Assembly: GCA_016806645.1 (NCBI GenBank)
Contig: JACSYO010001682.1
Span: forward strand, 1,346,001 to 1,410,000
Direction of reading: 5' to 3'
DNA from: Ophiodon elongatus
Lineage: Eukaryota; Chordata; Actinopteri; Perciformes; Hexagrammidae
Length of the DNA: 64,000 nucleotides
Part shown: one piece after another, positions 12,561 to 25,035 of the stretch
Numbering within the stretch: the stretch's first letter is position 1
Layout: every line of letters begins with the position of its first letter
The notes under the pieces: model-generated
Database searches by the model: none
Told to the model about the DNA's origin: nothing
Seen by the model: the letters and a program-made list of their open reading frames with translations, nothing else
Made by a program: the position numbers and the translations under genes

Positions 12561-14689
12561 AGTCCGTGTAGTAGTAGGGGTGAGAAGCCCTTTTTGTTCA
12601 ACTTGTTTTTTCTTGTCTTACTGGTAGGGAGGTAGGTCAGATACCTGTGCTTTCTTTTGTTTACTTTGTGTGGGCTTGGTAAGTGAGGCTATTTGTAAAG
12701 ATTGTTTTGTTTTTTGTTTTGGGCCAGGCTCACCCTGATGATTATTGCTATCTTAATGAATACATATTGTGCTCAGGTTTCCCCTAGACCGGGCGTAACA
12801 AAATATGAGGAGGAGGTCAGGTAGTAGTCTGTGCTGACCTCTGCTCGACGACACTGAAATGCAATCCGCTTCTTCACATCTGAACGTAGCGTGGATAATT
12901 AACATTCGCCTTCTTTATCTTTACCAAAATTCTGATCTTTTCCTAACTTAACCACATTGTAAGCAAAAAAATGTAAAACAATGTCAGTGCAAAAAAAAAA
13001 AAAAACAGAACAGAATCGTCCAATATCAGACCTGGGTCCGTGACGACCTCTGCAAAGTGACCTAATACCAAGATAAACATCAACACAATCCAATATGAAC
13101 ACACAGCCTCGGTCACACAGCATGATGTCAATTGAATTTGTTAAATACGATGGGGAATCCATGTAAAAGCCAACAGGGCCGGTGTTGCTGTTGCTGACTT
13201 TGATTTAATAAGGGAATTGCGATGGTGATTGAGGTCATCTTCTACGTCCGCTTCTTTCAAAAATAGTCCAACATCTGAGCTCATGAGACCGCCTGCACTC
13301 CCACTTCCACACAATGCTGCTGACATCTTAATTTTCCTTCTGCCGTGGCAGGTTTACTCCTCTGCAATCCTTCCGAAGAGGATTAAACACAGGCCCATGT
13401 TATTCACCTCCAATTCCAATAGAAATATTTTAGCTAGTGGCAAAAAGAAAATGAGAAAAAAAAAGAAAATAAATCTTATTTGATTCATAGGGCTGTTTGC
13501 TCAGCCAGGAAAATAAAGAGCACTCACAGGTGAAACCTGCTTGATAATTGCTATATTTTCCACATTCATTTTCCTCTGCCGTGTTTACACACAGGCCATG
13601 GGAAAGAGAAAGGGCTCCACAAGTGAAGTCATTACGCAGGGTTCACAGCCGCTGCTTTCTGCAGACGCATTCAGCCGGCAAGCGACCGCTGCAGCGGCGC
13701 ATTCATGAGGTGGAGTACCTGACTGCTCTCCCAGGGGTGGGCCGTGATTGAGCAACTTCTCGAGAAACAACAGCACTCGGGCGCGGTCGGGCCGGACTCC
13801 ACTCCTATCTAATCACAAAGAGACGCCGGCTCCCAAAGTGATGAGCGAGCGTTCCTGCCTCATTATTTTTTCAGCCCGACACAGGTTGTCACTTTGGCTC
13901 GGCAGAGTCAAAAATAAAATTCCAGACTCCTTCCTCCAGACTCTCATAGTTTGAGCTCTCAGTAGACATCTTTATTACCCTTGCCGGTGGAGGCTGTGCC
14001 GCACACAGTGTTCCTGCTTTTTGACAGTAGAAAGACATCTTTGTTCTTTTGTGTGGATTGGGAAAACACAGAGAGTTGCAACTCCTAATATGGGGAAGAA
14101 ATTTCAAATTTAAAGATTAAAATTGTTTACTATAGCTGATTATTCATTATTGTATCAGGTCACCTATGACACGAAGGCGATCAATGTCATTGTACCGGAA
14201 TTCTTAATTTGTGGCCTTTTACTACAACTGCAGAGAACTTTATTAGAAACATCCTCATATTATAGCCCTATGTATTATGTAGTATTTATCATATTATAGT
14301 AAGAAATATCCCTGTTGTTTAATCTGTGTATGTGGGAGAAAACTCTTTTAACAATACAAAATATAGCATACCTAAGCCACCTGGAGGCTGTGATTACGCA
14401 GCTGGTGGTTGGTTTGCTGCAGCACCTTCAACACCAATACTTTTACTTTGTATTTTCCATATACCGTCACTAAAATTCTGTCTCGGGTCGCAAAATCAAT
14501 TTCAGACATACAATTGGAATCCTGAGCCATTCCAGGTTGGGAATGTTTATCTCTAGTAGGCTTTTAATTTGAAATATCGACAATTGTTGATTTTCATTAA
14601 CGATAACTCAACTTGAAGAACAGCATACGAGTAGTAGACTGGAACTATTGTAAGAAAACAGCATTTGTGTTAACAATAGCAAGTCACAG
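12561..14689. other. Intergenic sequence with a GC-richer block
   Basis: Bases 12590-12810 may be an old retroelement end (gccaggctcaccctgatg, gggcgtaacaa), unassigned. Bases about 13560-13990 are distinctly more GC-rich and open on both strands without a recognisable protein, possibly a conserved noncoding block. The rest shows nothing. Confidence 0.4.
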
Positions 14690-15080
14690 CAGCAGAGTGG
14701 TGAGTCTACCAGGCCTCTGGGTGATGGGTCAAACTAACACAGGACTGTCACCCAGGCGACCTCTGTTTGTGTGGCATGTGAAACCAAGTCAACATTGACT
14801 TATTTAACAGTAGATCTGTTATGTAACTTACATGGCCTGTTACGTCACAAACTTACTGACATATTACGTAAAACAAACGTACTTATTTTATGTATCAAAC
14901 GTACTTATTTAAACCCAAACCACCAAGCGCTTTTGTTGTGGAAGTAAAACAAAAATCTACGTAAACCTACAGTGGAAGTTTATTTTGAAAAGACACTATC
15001 CATGTAACAAGCTAAAACTGACGAGGTGTCCCTGACATGTCTAAAACGTTGCGTTGGGAGTTGGGAGTGGAAACGTGTTG
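14690..15080 (+). repeat. Interspersed repeat family A, copy 1
   Basis: Contains gggtcaaactaacacaggac, cacccaggcgac, tgtgaaaccaagtcaac and, about 180 bp later, gtttattttgaaaagacac. These recur at 16185, 20830 and 38005. The middle is rich in ttacgt words. Confidence 0.65.
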
Positions 15081-16184
15081 AGTGAATTTACCATGTGAAC
15101 TATTAGAGTACAGCTAATTTAACACCCACTCTGTGTTCTGTACCCTGCCCTTTTACCAAGTTGTCTTGACTCAGCCATTATTTGGCCATCCGCCTGCTTC
15201 TATTTGAGAATTGACCGTATTAACCATTCATGTGAAAAACGCCCCTATCATCAGCACAAAGTATACAAAGCTCTGTTCTTCTAAATAGCCTCTAAATAGG
15301 ACTCTTTCATGTTTATCTGCTGTACTGAATGCTCTTTTGCAGGTGAGCAAGCTGAGGGAGAATCTGCGCTGGGTCCCCTGACAGAAGAGAAATTTTAATT
15401 AGCATTGCTTGCAGTTTGGGTCACCAACATAGACATCCATCTGAGACTGTTCAATATTTAATTAAATGGCTCTTGCTTTACACCTTTGTTCACCTCAGAA
15501 CACAATTCCCAGCAACACCTTTTATTCAGCTTCCCAATTAATCAGTGCAAAACACTTAATGAGAAACAGCTGTCAAAGCAAATACTCAATAAATCCCATA
15601 AGCATCAGTTTGCTGTCGTTCTAAGTGATATCAGATGTTTAAAGTGTTACGCGGAGGCTGAAGAGCAACAGATTTCATATCAGGTTCAATAGAAAATGCA
15701 TCAGTGTTGTCAAATGCTAGAATATCTGCAGGTGTCTGAAAGGCGGGGGGGCAAACTCATCACTCACTATCACCCACAAGCTCATTCATTATCCACTTGC
15801 CGACAGAATAGATGCAGTAGGTGAACTGTTTATCTTCATCACTTGTCATTTCCTGCATTCACTTCTTTTTTGGAAAAACACTAAGAAAGTGAGATCAGGA
15901 AGAAAGTAACACAGGTGTAATGTGTGTACTGAATTTGGAACATTAATGTTCTTTATTGCGAATCAAATAAAGTATTACTTCAGCACTGGCCAGCATCTAT
16001 TAGCTTCTTAGTAACAATAAATTGTACATTACACTTCTTGTTCAGCCCAGTTGCCAGAAAAAGAAAAAAAACGACGTTTTGGGATTTGGTCAGAGAAAGT
16101 GATGTTTTATAATGAGCGACCGTTATTGAAAGTTACATGGTACAGTAACGAGTATAACAAGCGAGAATGTCCACTAAAGGCGGG
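15081..16184. other. Intergenic sequence, nothing recognised
   Basis: No ORF above 68 codons; no repeat match seen within the window. Confidence 0.5.
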
Positions 16185-16865
16185 TTAGACGGGTGGTGGA
16201 GGTTGGCGGGTCAAACAAGCACAGGACATTCACCCAGGACACTGCTGTTCTTGTCCCATTTGAAACCAAAAGTAAACGTTGACGCTTGTAAGGTAAAGTT
16301 ACGTAAGAAAGTAGGCTTGGGGCGGTAGTTTTTTATTTACACTGGTTACATTGTTACGGTTGTTACATTACGTTGTTACATTACGTTGTTACATTACGTT
16401 GTTACGTGAGAGTCTGCTAAGGGCTGTTATCTGTTTACTCTAGTTGCATTGTTACTTTTGATATGTTGTTACGTTACGTTGTTAAACTTGTTATGTAACG
16501 TTACTTCAGAAAGTCCACTAAGGGAGGATTATTTATTCACGCTAGTAGCGTTGTCATGGTTGTTATGTTACATGCTCATGTAGTGATACGTAAGAAAGTC
16601 AGCTAAGGGCGATTGCTATCTATTTTAGCTAGTTTGCGTTTTTTACGTTACGTCGTTACACTTGTTATGTACCATTATGTAAGAAAGTCCACTGAGGGCA
16701 GACACATGGATTTCTGCAAGTGTGATACGAGGCGGATATGTACTTAGTTATGAAGCGAATTTGTGGTTCAGATATGTTGACATTCTACGTATCCCGTGGT
16801 GTGCAGAAACATACAATGGCAATTTTTTTTCTGCCGACTGGGTTGTCTTGCTTGTGCATTTCAAC
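16185..16865 (+). repeat. Interspersed repeat family A, copy 2 (longest) with a 13-bp tandem array
   Basis: Starts with gggtcaaacaagcacaggac and runs to ttctgccgactggg, shared with the copy ending near 38420. Inside, 16359-16408 is three perfect units of gttgttacattac plus a partial unit. The words taagaaagtccactaaggg recur several times, so the family has internal duplications. Confidence 0.7.
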
Positions 16866-18884
16866 AGAACACATGGTGGTCGTTGCATCAGATGGGATCA
16901 TTTCTGAGACATTTTTCACTCCCAGATGAAACTACCAGTATCATCTACTGTATCGTCATTTGAAATATTTTGTGTGTGCCTCCTTGTGTAGTGTGATTCA
17001 AGTGTATCCTCTCTCCTGTTTGATCATGAGGATTATTTGGAGGTTTAGTCTTTTAAGTCCTGTTTCGTTTTGCCCGTCTAGCTTGTTAGCATTTAAATGG
17101 CTTTTTGTAATTGCCTAGGCGAATCTTGAAATAACATGAGGCCAAAAGCTTTTTTTCCCGCTCCTCCTCTGCACTCCCTCCTTGTTGTTAACCTCCCCAT
17201 TCAGTCTCAATAAACAAACAAAAGAAACCTCGGGATCCCTGTCAGGAATTTGGTTCACTTCCTATGATTCACGTTGCTGTTGCGAGTCGGGCTTTGATGC
17301 TCGTCTTTGCAGAAACACTTTAAGTTTTTCTAGCCCCCCCTGTATGGAGGACATATTCGCCAATTATACGCACAAACCCCTGGGAATGAGCCGTGAGAGA
17401 CTCTAAAGTGCAGCGTGCTGCTAGTGAGCAAGAGCTTCTTTGAATGTGTCGTGTTTGTGAGAACTGTATGAGGATGGCTGAGATGGCCTGCAGTGAAAGC
17501 CCTTATCTTGTATTTACACATAAGGACTTTGGGCAGGGCATGACTTCATTTTTAATCTTTAAGCCAGCTATTCCAATATGATTAAATCCAAAAGAGGAAG
17601 CTATAGAAGATAAGTGTGGCCAGAACGTCCAGCAGCACTTATCCAGCAAACAAATCAAGGAGGCCGCAAGAGTCGGAGCTAAAGGAAAACATTTTTTTTG
17701 CCTGTGAGAATTGGAACGCTAACCCTCTGAAATTAACAGCTTTTTTTCATCCGTTGGGAAGCAGCATTGTTTTAAAAAGAAATACACAGTACCCACAATT
17801 AAAGTATCACTGACTAAAATTAGCCGAGGAAACAGCTTTGACTTTCAGACTGCTATATGCCTGTGGGGCACACTTTACCTTAAGTAGGAACTCTCTTTTT
17901 AAAACGCAAGATATTTTTATCCCATAGTCAAGATAAGTCAGTGGATTAATGTAGAATCTAGCACTTTTAAAAAGTGTGTCTGTATCCTACTGATAAGCAG
18001 GCAGTATGTAAATAAAGTTAATATCAGCAATGCAGCATACACCATTGGAGGGAAACAGCTTTATGACAAAAATGATAAACCCAGTAGAGAGGAAGTAAAA
18101 ATAAGTGTCTCAGTTACGTGTAACGTGATATGGGACATGATTACAATGCTAACGCTCGGTATAGCTGCTTTAAGTGTGATTAACAGAAATAGGTGAAAGG
18201 TGGGCACTTATCGGATCGCCAAACACATCAACACATTTCACATGTGAGGAGCATTTAGAAGGGTGTTAAAAGCAACTTTATTGATTCCTTTGTGGGTATT
18301 AAATTGCAGCAGTGAGGCATGAACACGAGAACAACAAATGAATTGAATGGAAATAATTAAGAAACCAAGGAGAAAGTAGGGCGACCAAATCTGAATGCTC
18401 AATTCACTCAAGCAAAATTGTCAATGTGCGCCCATCCACCTTGTTCATTTCATTACTGTTATCTGTAATTGTGTGTGCAAAGGTAAACGTAGTAGGCTGC
18501 ATAATTCAGTGTGTCTTCTTTATGAAGAGTTTTATTTTAATAGTGTGCATTAAAGCAACCACAGCCAGCTGCCAGAATCTATTTTGGCTATTTGATTGTT
18601 TTTACTCATTCCGCTGTTTGGCTCAACTAATCAGTGCATGTTGGTTAACTTCAAACAAAGCAACCTGAGCCACAGCATATAATGAATGACTCTGCGTCTA
18701 GGTGCTGGGATGACAGGAGGTGGATGAATCAGCGCTATCATGGAAGGGTTCAAAGGGGTCACCCACTTCCCACTAGTGGACGTGAACTATTATTACCACG
18801 CTAGCTGATTTACAGTCAAATATGAACATGATGGTTAGTGAACTAAACAAGGGAAATAGTTTATTATTTAGTAAGTTATGCATT
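16866..18884. other. Intergenic sequence, nothing recognised
   Basis: Short ORFs only; no repeat or domain identified. Confidence 0.5.
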
Positions 18885-19377
18885 ATCCTCTGGTTGCAAA
18901 AATAAGTCTGATCTTTTAGAAGTCTATGATTAAATGACCCTATTTCTCACTTGGTATAGTACCTCGGTAAACGTGAGTTGAAGCCTCCCATCGCTACTTC
19001 AATACAACATGATTTTTATTTGGTAAATTATGGTCCCATTTAGAGTAAAATGGAAGAAAAAGCAGGGTTTGCTCTGGGACGTGGCTTCCTCTTGATTGAC
19101 AGGTAGCTACCATGGCATTGGATCTTGGCATGGTCTTGGAGTTGTCTCTTGTCTTAGAGCTTGCATTCTTTCACAGTGCATTTTCAATTCAAGAAAGTTG
19201 AAAAGATTTTTACCTTTTTGGTCCTCTAAAAATTTTATTTTTCAGCATTCAGTTGTATCCACCCTAGTGTAGCTTGTGGTTGCAAAGAAAAAAAAGATGG
19301 CGATGACCAAAATCCAGCTCACAAACCAATGGGTAATGTATCAGTGGCTATGTCCACTACTCATATACAGTCTGTGG
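18885..19377 (-). repeat. Interspersed repeat family C, copy 3
   Basis: Inverse orientation: ends catatacagtctgtgg, the reverse complement of the family head. Upstream words aaattatggtcccattta, gattgacaggtagctaccat and gaccctatttctcactt match copy 4 closely. Confidence 0.8.
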
Positions 19378-20829
19378 TCGGACGCCCTGTTCCTATTTAT
19401 TTCTGTCTCTTGCTTTGAATGTGCTGCAATGGCCGACAAACAGCTGATTGGTGAAGTTGAAATGAGCAGTTATCTATAGGACACCAGCTCATTTCACTAC
19501 AAAAACCTAAATAAGGTGGCAGGTGGCTGGAAGGAGATCATCTCAAAGTTTCCTACTTGCTGTTGACTATATTGTATGTCAATTCCAATATATATCACAA
19601 TGCAAAATGTGTGTTTTCTGTTTAAAAAGTACTAAAACGTACAATGGGTAGGGTGGTAGGGTTGGGAATGAAGATTTCAATTACATCTGTAATTGAAGTC
19701 AAATATATGTATGTTGTGTATCCTCTTCCTTGGTGGGAAAAAAACTATGAAAAGCAATGAGACATATTTACAAAAAGAAAAGTTGGTAGACAGCAAGTAT
19801 GACTCACCCATCATTCAAGCGGTGTTTTTTTCTCTGCCATCGTTGTGGTTATTGTTGAATTATTCTTTGTTGCTTCCACATTATATATATATATATATAT
19901 ATTTGTTGACCGTCCTAGTTTCCACCCTGATACTGTCACGATTCAGTCATGTTATAATGAATGATTCTGCTCCATGAAACGAAGAAGTGGAAAATTGTGA
20001 AAGTGGAAAGAGATGCAAGAATTTTAGGTCATTATCATCGTTATCATCTGTACTATGAGACTTAATAAAACTGCAGGCCTCAGTGGATTTAATCAACCCA
20101 CTGCCTCCGTCTTGTACAACTATTACCATCAGATGAATCCAGCCTGTCCTCATTTGCTGATTCCCCCAGTGATTCATCGAGGCTTCACTGTACGTTGGCC
20201 GTCTACAGTATTGTCTGCGTCTCCGATGTCTTCCCGTTGTTCTCCCGGGCAGTTCACTCACCTCCCGGTGAATTAAATAGTTCCAAATGAAGAGCTGCCA
20301 GCAGCTATTCACTGAGAGTGCCTCCTCCCTTTTCAACATCTCTCACAAAACACAAAGGTGACCTCGGAGCCTTGTGTGTACCTCAAATCAAAAGGAGAGA
20401 ACCTGGAAGATACAGAAAACTGTCAAGGACTTTCAGATGTTTCAAGTATCCCATGCCTGGCTAAATAGAAGAAAAGAAAACAAAGAAACTAAGATTTATT
20501 CTGTACTTTTTCTCTCTTCAGTGTCAGAACCATACTGGCTGACTCATATTATTGATTCACTGAAGTTACTTAATATTTTTTGCTATTTTTCTATTATTTT
20601 CATACCAAACTCTACAAAACTGATTAACCGACAGTGAACATTTCAAATACCAGCCTTGAAAAACAGACAGCTAAATAATATGCTGCAATGAGTGCCTTAA
20701 TATCATTGTTGGCCCTGGGGCACTCCCTGTCAACGGATAGCATCGAATCTTAAAAGGAATGTCCTTAGAAATGTACAATACAATACAATATGAAACTCAT
20801 CAATATGAGACAAATCTAGGGCTGTACCG
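19378..20829. other. Intergenic sequence with an (AT)n tract
   Basis: (AT)10 at 19882-19902. A 130-codon minus ORF at 19947-20339 shows no recognisable sequence. Nothing else seen. Confidence 0.5.
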
Positions 20830-21400
20830 GTCGTTCAAAGTTTGATTCATTCAAACAAACACAGGACTATCACCCAGGAGACGACTGTCCATGTCCAGTG
20901 TGAAACTGGAATGTCAACGTTGACTCACGTTAGCCACATGACTCATTAGTATTGTTAGTCGTGTTATGCTGTGTTCACACCAAAAGCGCTGTGAATTTTC
21001 GCTCCGCGTTACTCGCAGGAGTAATATTTGTGGTTATTTCGCGTCATTCGCTTCATTCGTGCTGGAGAGGGGGCGTGGCTTATCTCCGTGGAAATAGTTC
21101 ATTTCCGCCAACCACCGTGGAAGAAATAACCACTATTTCTGCTTTGTACATGTTGTGGAAGTCCCACAAACGTCGGAACATCAAACACCCTCGTGCCTGG
21201 GTTCATAATATTATCCGTCGCCGCACACAGCTTCTCCAGGAACTGCGTCCGGATGACTGCTGCAGATGACTGTAAAGATGGACGTTTATTTTGAAAAGAC
21301 ACCATTCATGTGAAGACTGTATATACGCCAAGACTGTAGATACACCATCCCTGACACGTCCAAAAGTGACGCTTTAAAGTGTAGGGCCCCTGACCAAGCA
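20830..21400 (+). repeat. Interspersed repeat family A, copy 3, split by an insertion
   Basis: Left half gtcaaacaaacacaggac-like text through tcaacgttgactc (20843-20930). Right half gacgtttattttgaaaagac through ccctgacacgtccaaaagtg (21280-21368). Between them sits unrelated sequence (20966-21268) absent from copy 1. Confidence 0.65.
20966..21268 (+). pseudogene. PIF/Harbinger-like transposon fragment nested in repeat A
   Basis: Starts with the terminus-like tgctgtgttcacaccaaaag. A + strand frame then reads HPRAWVHNIIRRR and LLQELRPDD, resembling the N-terminal start of PIF/Harbinger transposases (xWVHxIxxxR...). Only this first segment remains; the catalytic DDE domain is missing. Confidence 0.55.
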
Positions 21401-22488
21401 TCGCTATTTGATTAGTTGGGCACGAGAATGTGTTGTTTATTCACAACGGTACACCAATTGAATACTGCTGCTCACATAATTGAAAATTAACAAGTATTGC
21501 ATTTTCAGTTTTTAACTGCATTTGGCTGATCTGGTGATGATGTTTTCCTGCGTATGACCTCCCATGTCCACCCGTAAAAGAATGTAGCACAATATCAAGT
21601 AATTTGCTCTCACAAATTATTTAGAGCTGCATTATTCATTATTAACAATGGATCAAATTATTATATGTAATATGAAATGGGGGGCTCGTAAATATAAACC
21701 CACAAAGAAATGATCACCAGCTGTGCAGTTTTCCCCTCAGCTCTTTGAGCCTCTTTTATCTCAGTGCTTTGGTTTTCTGGCACTTTTATTGGCCCCATTT
21801 CCAGCAGCAGTTTTTGTTTGTTTGTTTTTTCTGCAAAACAAAAAGGTACACTTCCTGTCTAGCACCAAACAGCAGACAGGCACAGTTAGAGACTAGCTGG
21901 TGAACATAGTGGAACATTTAGCATTTAGTGTTTTTTCTCTGGAGTTGGTGGAGCAAAGCTAAAAGAGACTGAATATTTACTTACATTCATGAGGGAGACA
22001 CAAACACCACTCCAAATTCTAATGTTGCTATGTGTCTGCCCCGATGTGTAAGCAGCAGCAGTGGTTTACAAACATCTCGGTCACGTAAAGTTCTCTAGCC
22101 ATAATATGTCTACTTTATCTGAGATAAAGATAAAAGTATCTGAATAATACAATTTTATGCCACTCACCTCCACTCCAATTTTTTTCAGGGGGAAATATTA
22201 TACTCTTGTAGTATGTGTAAAGAGTGAATTATTTGCTATCACATTAGCCATAACAATAAGATGTTCTCAGTTTGGCTTGCAAAAATCAGTGAATGCAGCT
22301 TTAAAGTGTTAGATATGCATGTATATATATTACCTTTTGTAGAAAAGTAAGACAATCCCAGTGAAAATTGGAGCGGCCTATGTGTTGCTTTTTGCCCATT
22401 TATTCAGCCACTCTCTGCTTCTTTGATTATACCACCATTATACCACATTCGGAGATTTTTCATTTTACCCAGGCGGCAACCTCCGGTT
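21401..22488. other. Intergenic sequence, nothing recognised
   Basis: No ORF of note and no recognised repeat. Confidence 0.5.
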
Positions 22489-22915
22489 CTGAAAAGTGAA
22501 GCCTGTTCATCTTAAATGTGCATCCTTTCTGATGGCCATCAGGGGAAGATTGTTTAGAAGTCTATGAGAAAATGACCCTACTTCTCACTTGATTTATTCT
22601 CTCAGTAAACATTGTAAACATGAGTTTATGGTCTGAATCGCTAGTTTCAAAACGACTTAAATAAAGCATGATGTTCATTTAGTAAATTATGGCCCCATTA
22701 AGAGTAAAATAGACCATAAAGCAGGGTATGCTTTAGATCTTGACTACCTTGTGATTGACAGGTCACTACCATGGCGTTGTCCGGTCTAGGTGTTTTGGTC
22801 TTACTAATTTAACCCTTATTCAGCATTCGGTTGTACTTAACTCCACCAACCGCAGTCCACAAACCAATGGGTGACGTCACGGTAACTACGTCCACTTCTT
22901 ATATACAGTCTATGG
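22489..22915 (-). repeat. Interspersed repeat family C, copy 4 (full-length-like)
   Basis: Reverse complement of the family from ctgaaaagtgaagcc (tail) to atatacagtctatgg (head). It retains a perfect TGACGTCA next to the head (22871-22878). Confidence 0.85.
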
Positions 22916-24476
22916 TTTTACCCACGTTTTGAGGCCTTTTAGACAAATATTTAGTTTGCAAGCATAGCATCAATGTGCTCCAGTCATATGGCATTCACCA
23001 GGAGACAATACTTGTTTTGACTTGTAGCTTACCGTTGACTACCTTTTAATTGCCTATTAAATGAATAATGATGAGCAATAAATTGTAATTATGATTATTT
23101 TTATTTTCATTATTTAGCAGAATATACGATTCACTATACGATTATTGTATAATAGGTGTAAGCCTATGTTATGCTATTGGGAACTATATTGGACGAGGTG
23201 AAATAAAGGTAAAAAAAAGATTTTCAAAGCAATAATGACACATGTATCACAGAGATGTGTATCAGTGTAATAAAAAAGAAATCAAAGATCCAGAAACTGT
23301 ATGACTGTAAGGTCCACATGAGTGAGTGATGCAGCTGGTCATGCAGCAGGACAAGGCCCTTCAACTCGCTCTCTCTTCTGCAATGACATCCTTCAGTTTG
23401 TGCAATGGAAGGCTCCCCGGCAGAGCTGGATGGCACAACAAGGTAGGGCAATAAGGAGCGGCGGCGACAAGGAGAGGAGTGCTGTCGTCCTCGCACTCAA
23501 TCACCGTGAATTCATTCGGGAGAGATGGAAGAAGTCTAATCAGTCTCGCAGGATCACCCGTGGATCCTGTTCTATTCACAACAGTGGCATCTGCTCCAGC
23601 TGCATGAAGCATGGCACTCTCTGCGGCGTCGCTCCCCGCTCTCAGGGCAGAATGACGAACGCTGTCTGTGCCCTCTTTTCCTCTCGCTCCTGTCAAAACA
23701 CTATGTAATTATGTCGAAAGTTCCAATTTTCGGGGGGGAAGAGGCCCATGTTTCTTTTTGTCTTTCAAGTCCCAGCTGCTCTGCTAATGCCTTGTAAAAC
23801 TCGCAAATTACCAACATAAATAATCCTTTAAATGACGCTTAAAGTACACAAAGACTAAACCTCGCAAAGTAGTTGCAGGCTGAAGACCATGTTCGGTCTC
23901 AGATCTGAAATGCGTACCTCGTCACGTTTGCAGGGAATTGTTTTAATTTTGCTTTTGTTCTCATCTTGTGTTTGTCTGATTCAACATGGACATGGTCTAA
24001 AGAAATTAGGAATAATGCAAACATCCTCTCCAAGTGGAATGCACTGTATAAAAATGCCTTATAAAGTTGTAAATTTGATTTAATAAACCAGCTGCTACTC
24101 CGTCTACATGCAGCGGACGCTGCAGAGCAACATTAGCATTTCAAGTCATGTTTCCGTTATGATGAATGTAAGTCCACTATTCACTCTCCTTTTAGCTGTT
24201 TCAAAAAGAAAAAAAATCTCTTCAGCTCCACTCTGTTCACCTGCTCCGGCTGGTCTCATCCAGCGTTCGTAGCTATACCTATGAAAAATAATAATCACAA
24301 ACAAGAAAGCATTAAGACCGCAAAAAGGGAAGTGGAAGGGGAGGTGGATGGGTCAAACTAAATCTAGTCTTAGACTCAACACAACACAGAAAAAATGAAG
24401 AGTTTTCGTAAGATATCATACCATCGACAGTGTGAGGATACGTTGACCTGCTAACTACGAGCTGACAAGCTAAATG
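22916..24476. other. Intergenic sequence with an open GC-rich block
   Basis: Bases 23322-23708 are open on both strands (128 codons +, 111 codons -). The minus reading has Ala/Leu-rich, faintly ankyrin-like words, but no repeat register can be established. The rest shows nothing. Confidence 0.35.
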
Positions 24477-25035
24477 TTAAAGGGCCAGTGTCAAGCATTT
24501 TGAGGGATCTATTAGCAGAATTGGAATATTCATAACAATGTCTTTATTATTCACCTGAAACTAAGAATAGTTCGTTTTTTTTCATGAGCTTAGAATGAGC
24601 CCTTTATATCTACTGAGGGAGTGGGTCCTCTTCCACGGAGTCCGCCATGTTTGCACCGCCATGTTTCTACGGTAGCCCAGAACGGACAAACCGAACACTG
24701 GCTGCATGAATTGAAATGAGAAACATCTGTAAAACTCTGGTACTTCATACGGGTATTCAATTCCAATCTGCTAAGTAATTATGATTCATAAATAGGTTTA
24801 GTGTTTAAGAGGGATAGAGTACCACAGTAATATTTAGAGTAAAAAATACAGAGGAAAATTTTCTTTACAGCACTGTCCACGACTTCTTTTTAGTTTTTTT
24901 TGTCAAACTCAGTCGTACAGCTTACTGCTTACAGCTTTGTGTGCATCATTTATTTAAAACTTGATTGAAAAAAATCTCAAAATTAAACTCATATCAAAAA
25001 GTATTGCATTTTCTAAGATCTGCACTGCAGCTCTA
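24477..25035 (+). repeat. Interspersed repeat family D, copy 1
   Basis: Begins aaagggccagtgtcaagcat and contains gagtccgccatg and gtagcccagaacggac, typical of a common non-autonomous fish element. The first 240 bp match 39058-39258 in inverse orientation. The right boundary is approximate. Confidence 0.6.

Noticed and set aside
12590..12810. Solo LTR of a retroelement
   Set aside because: The end gggcgtaaca is LTR-like, but no matching start or target duplication could be found.
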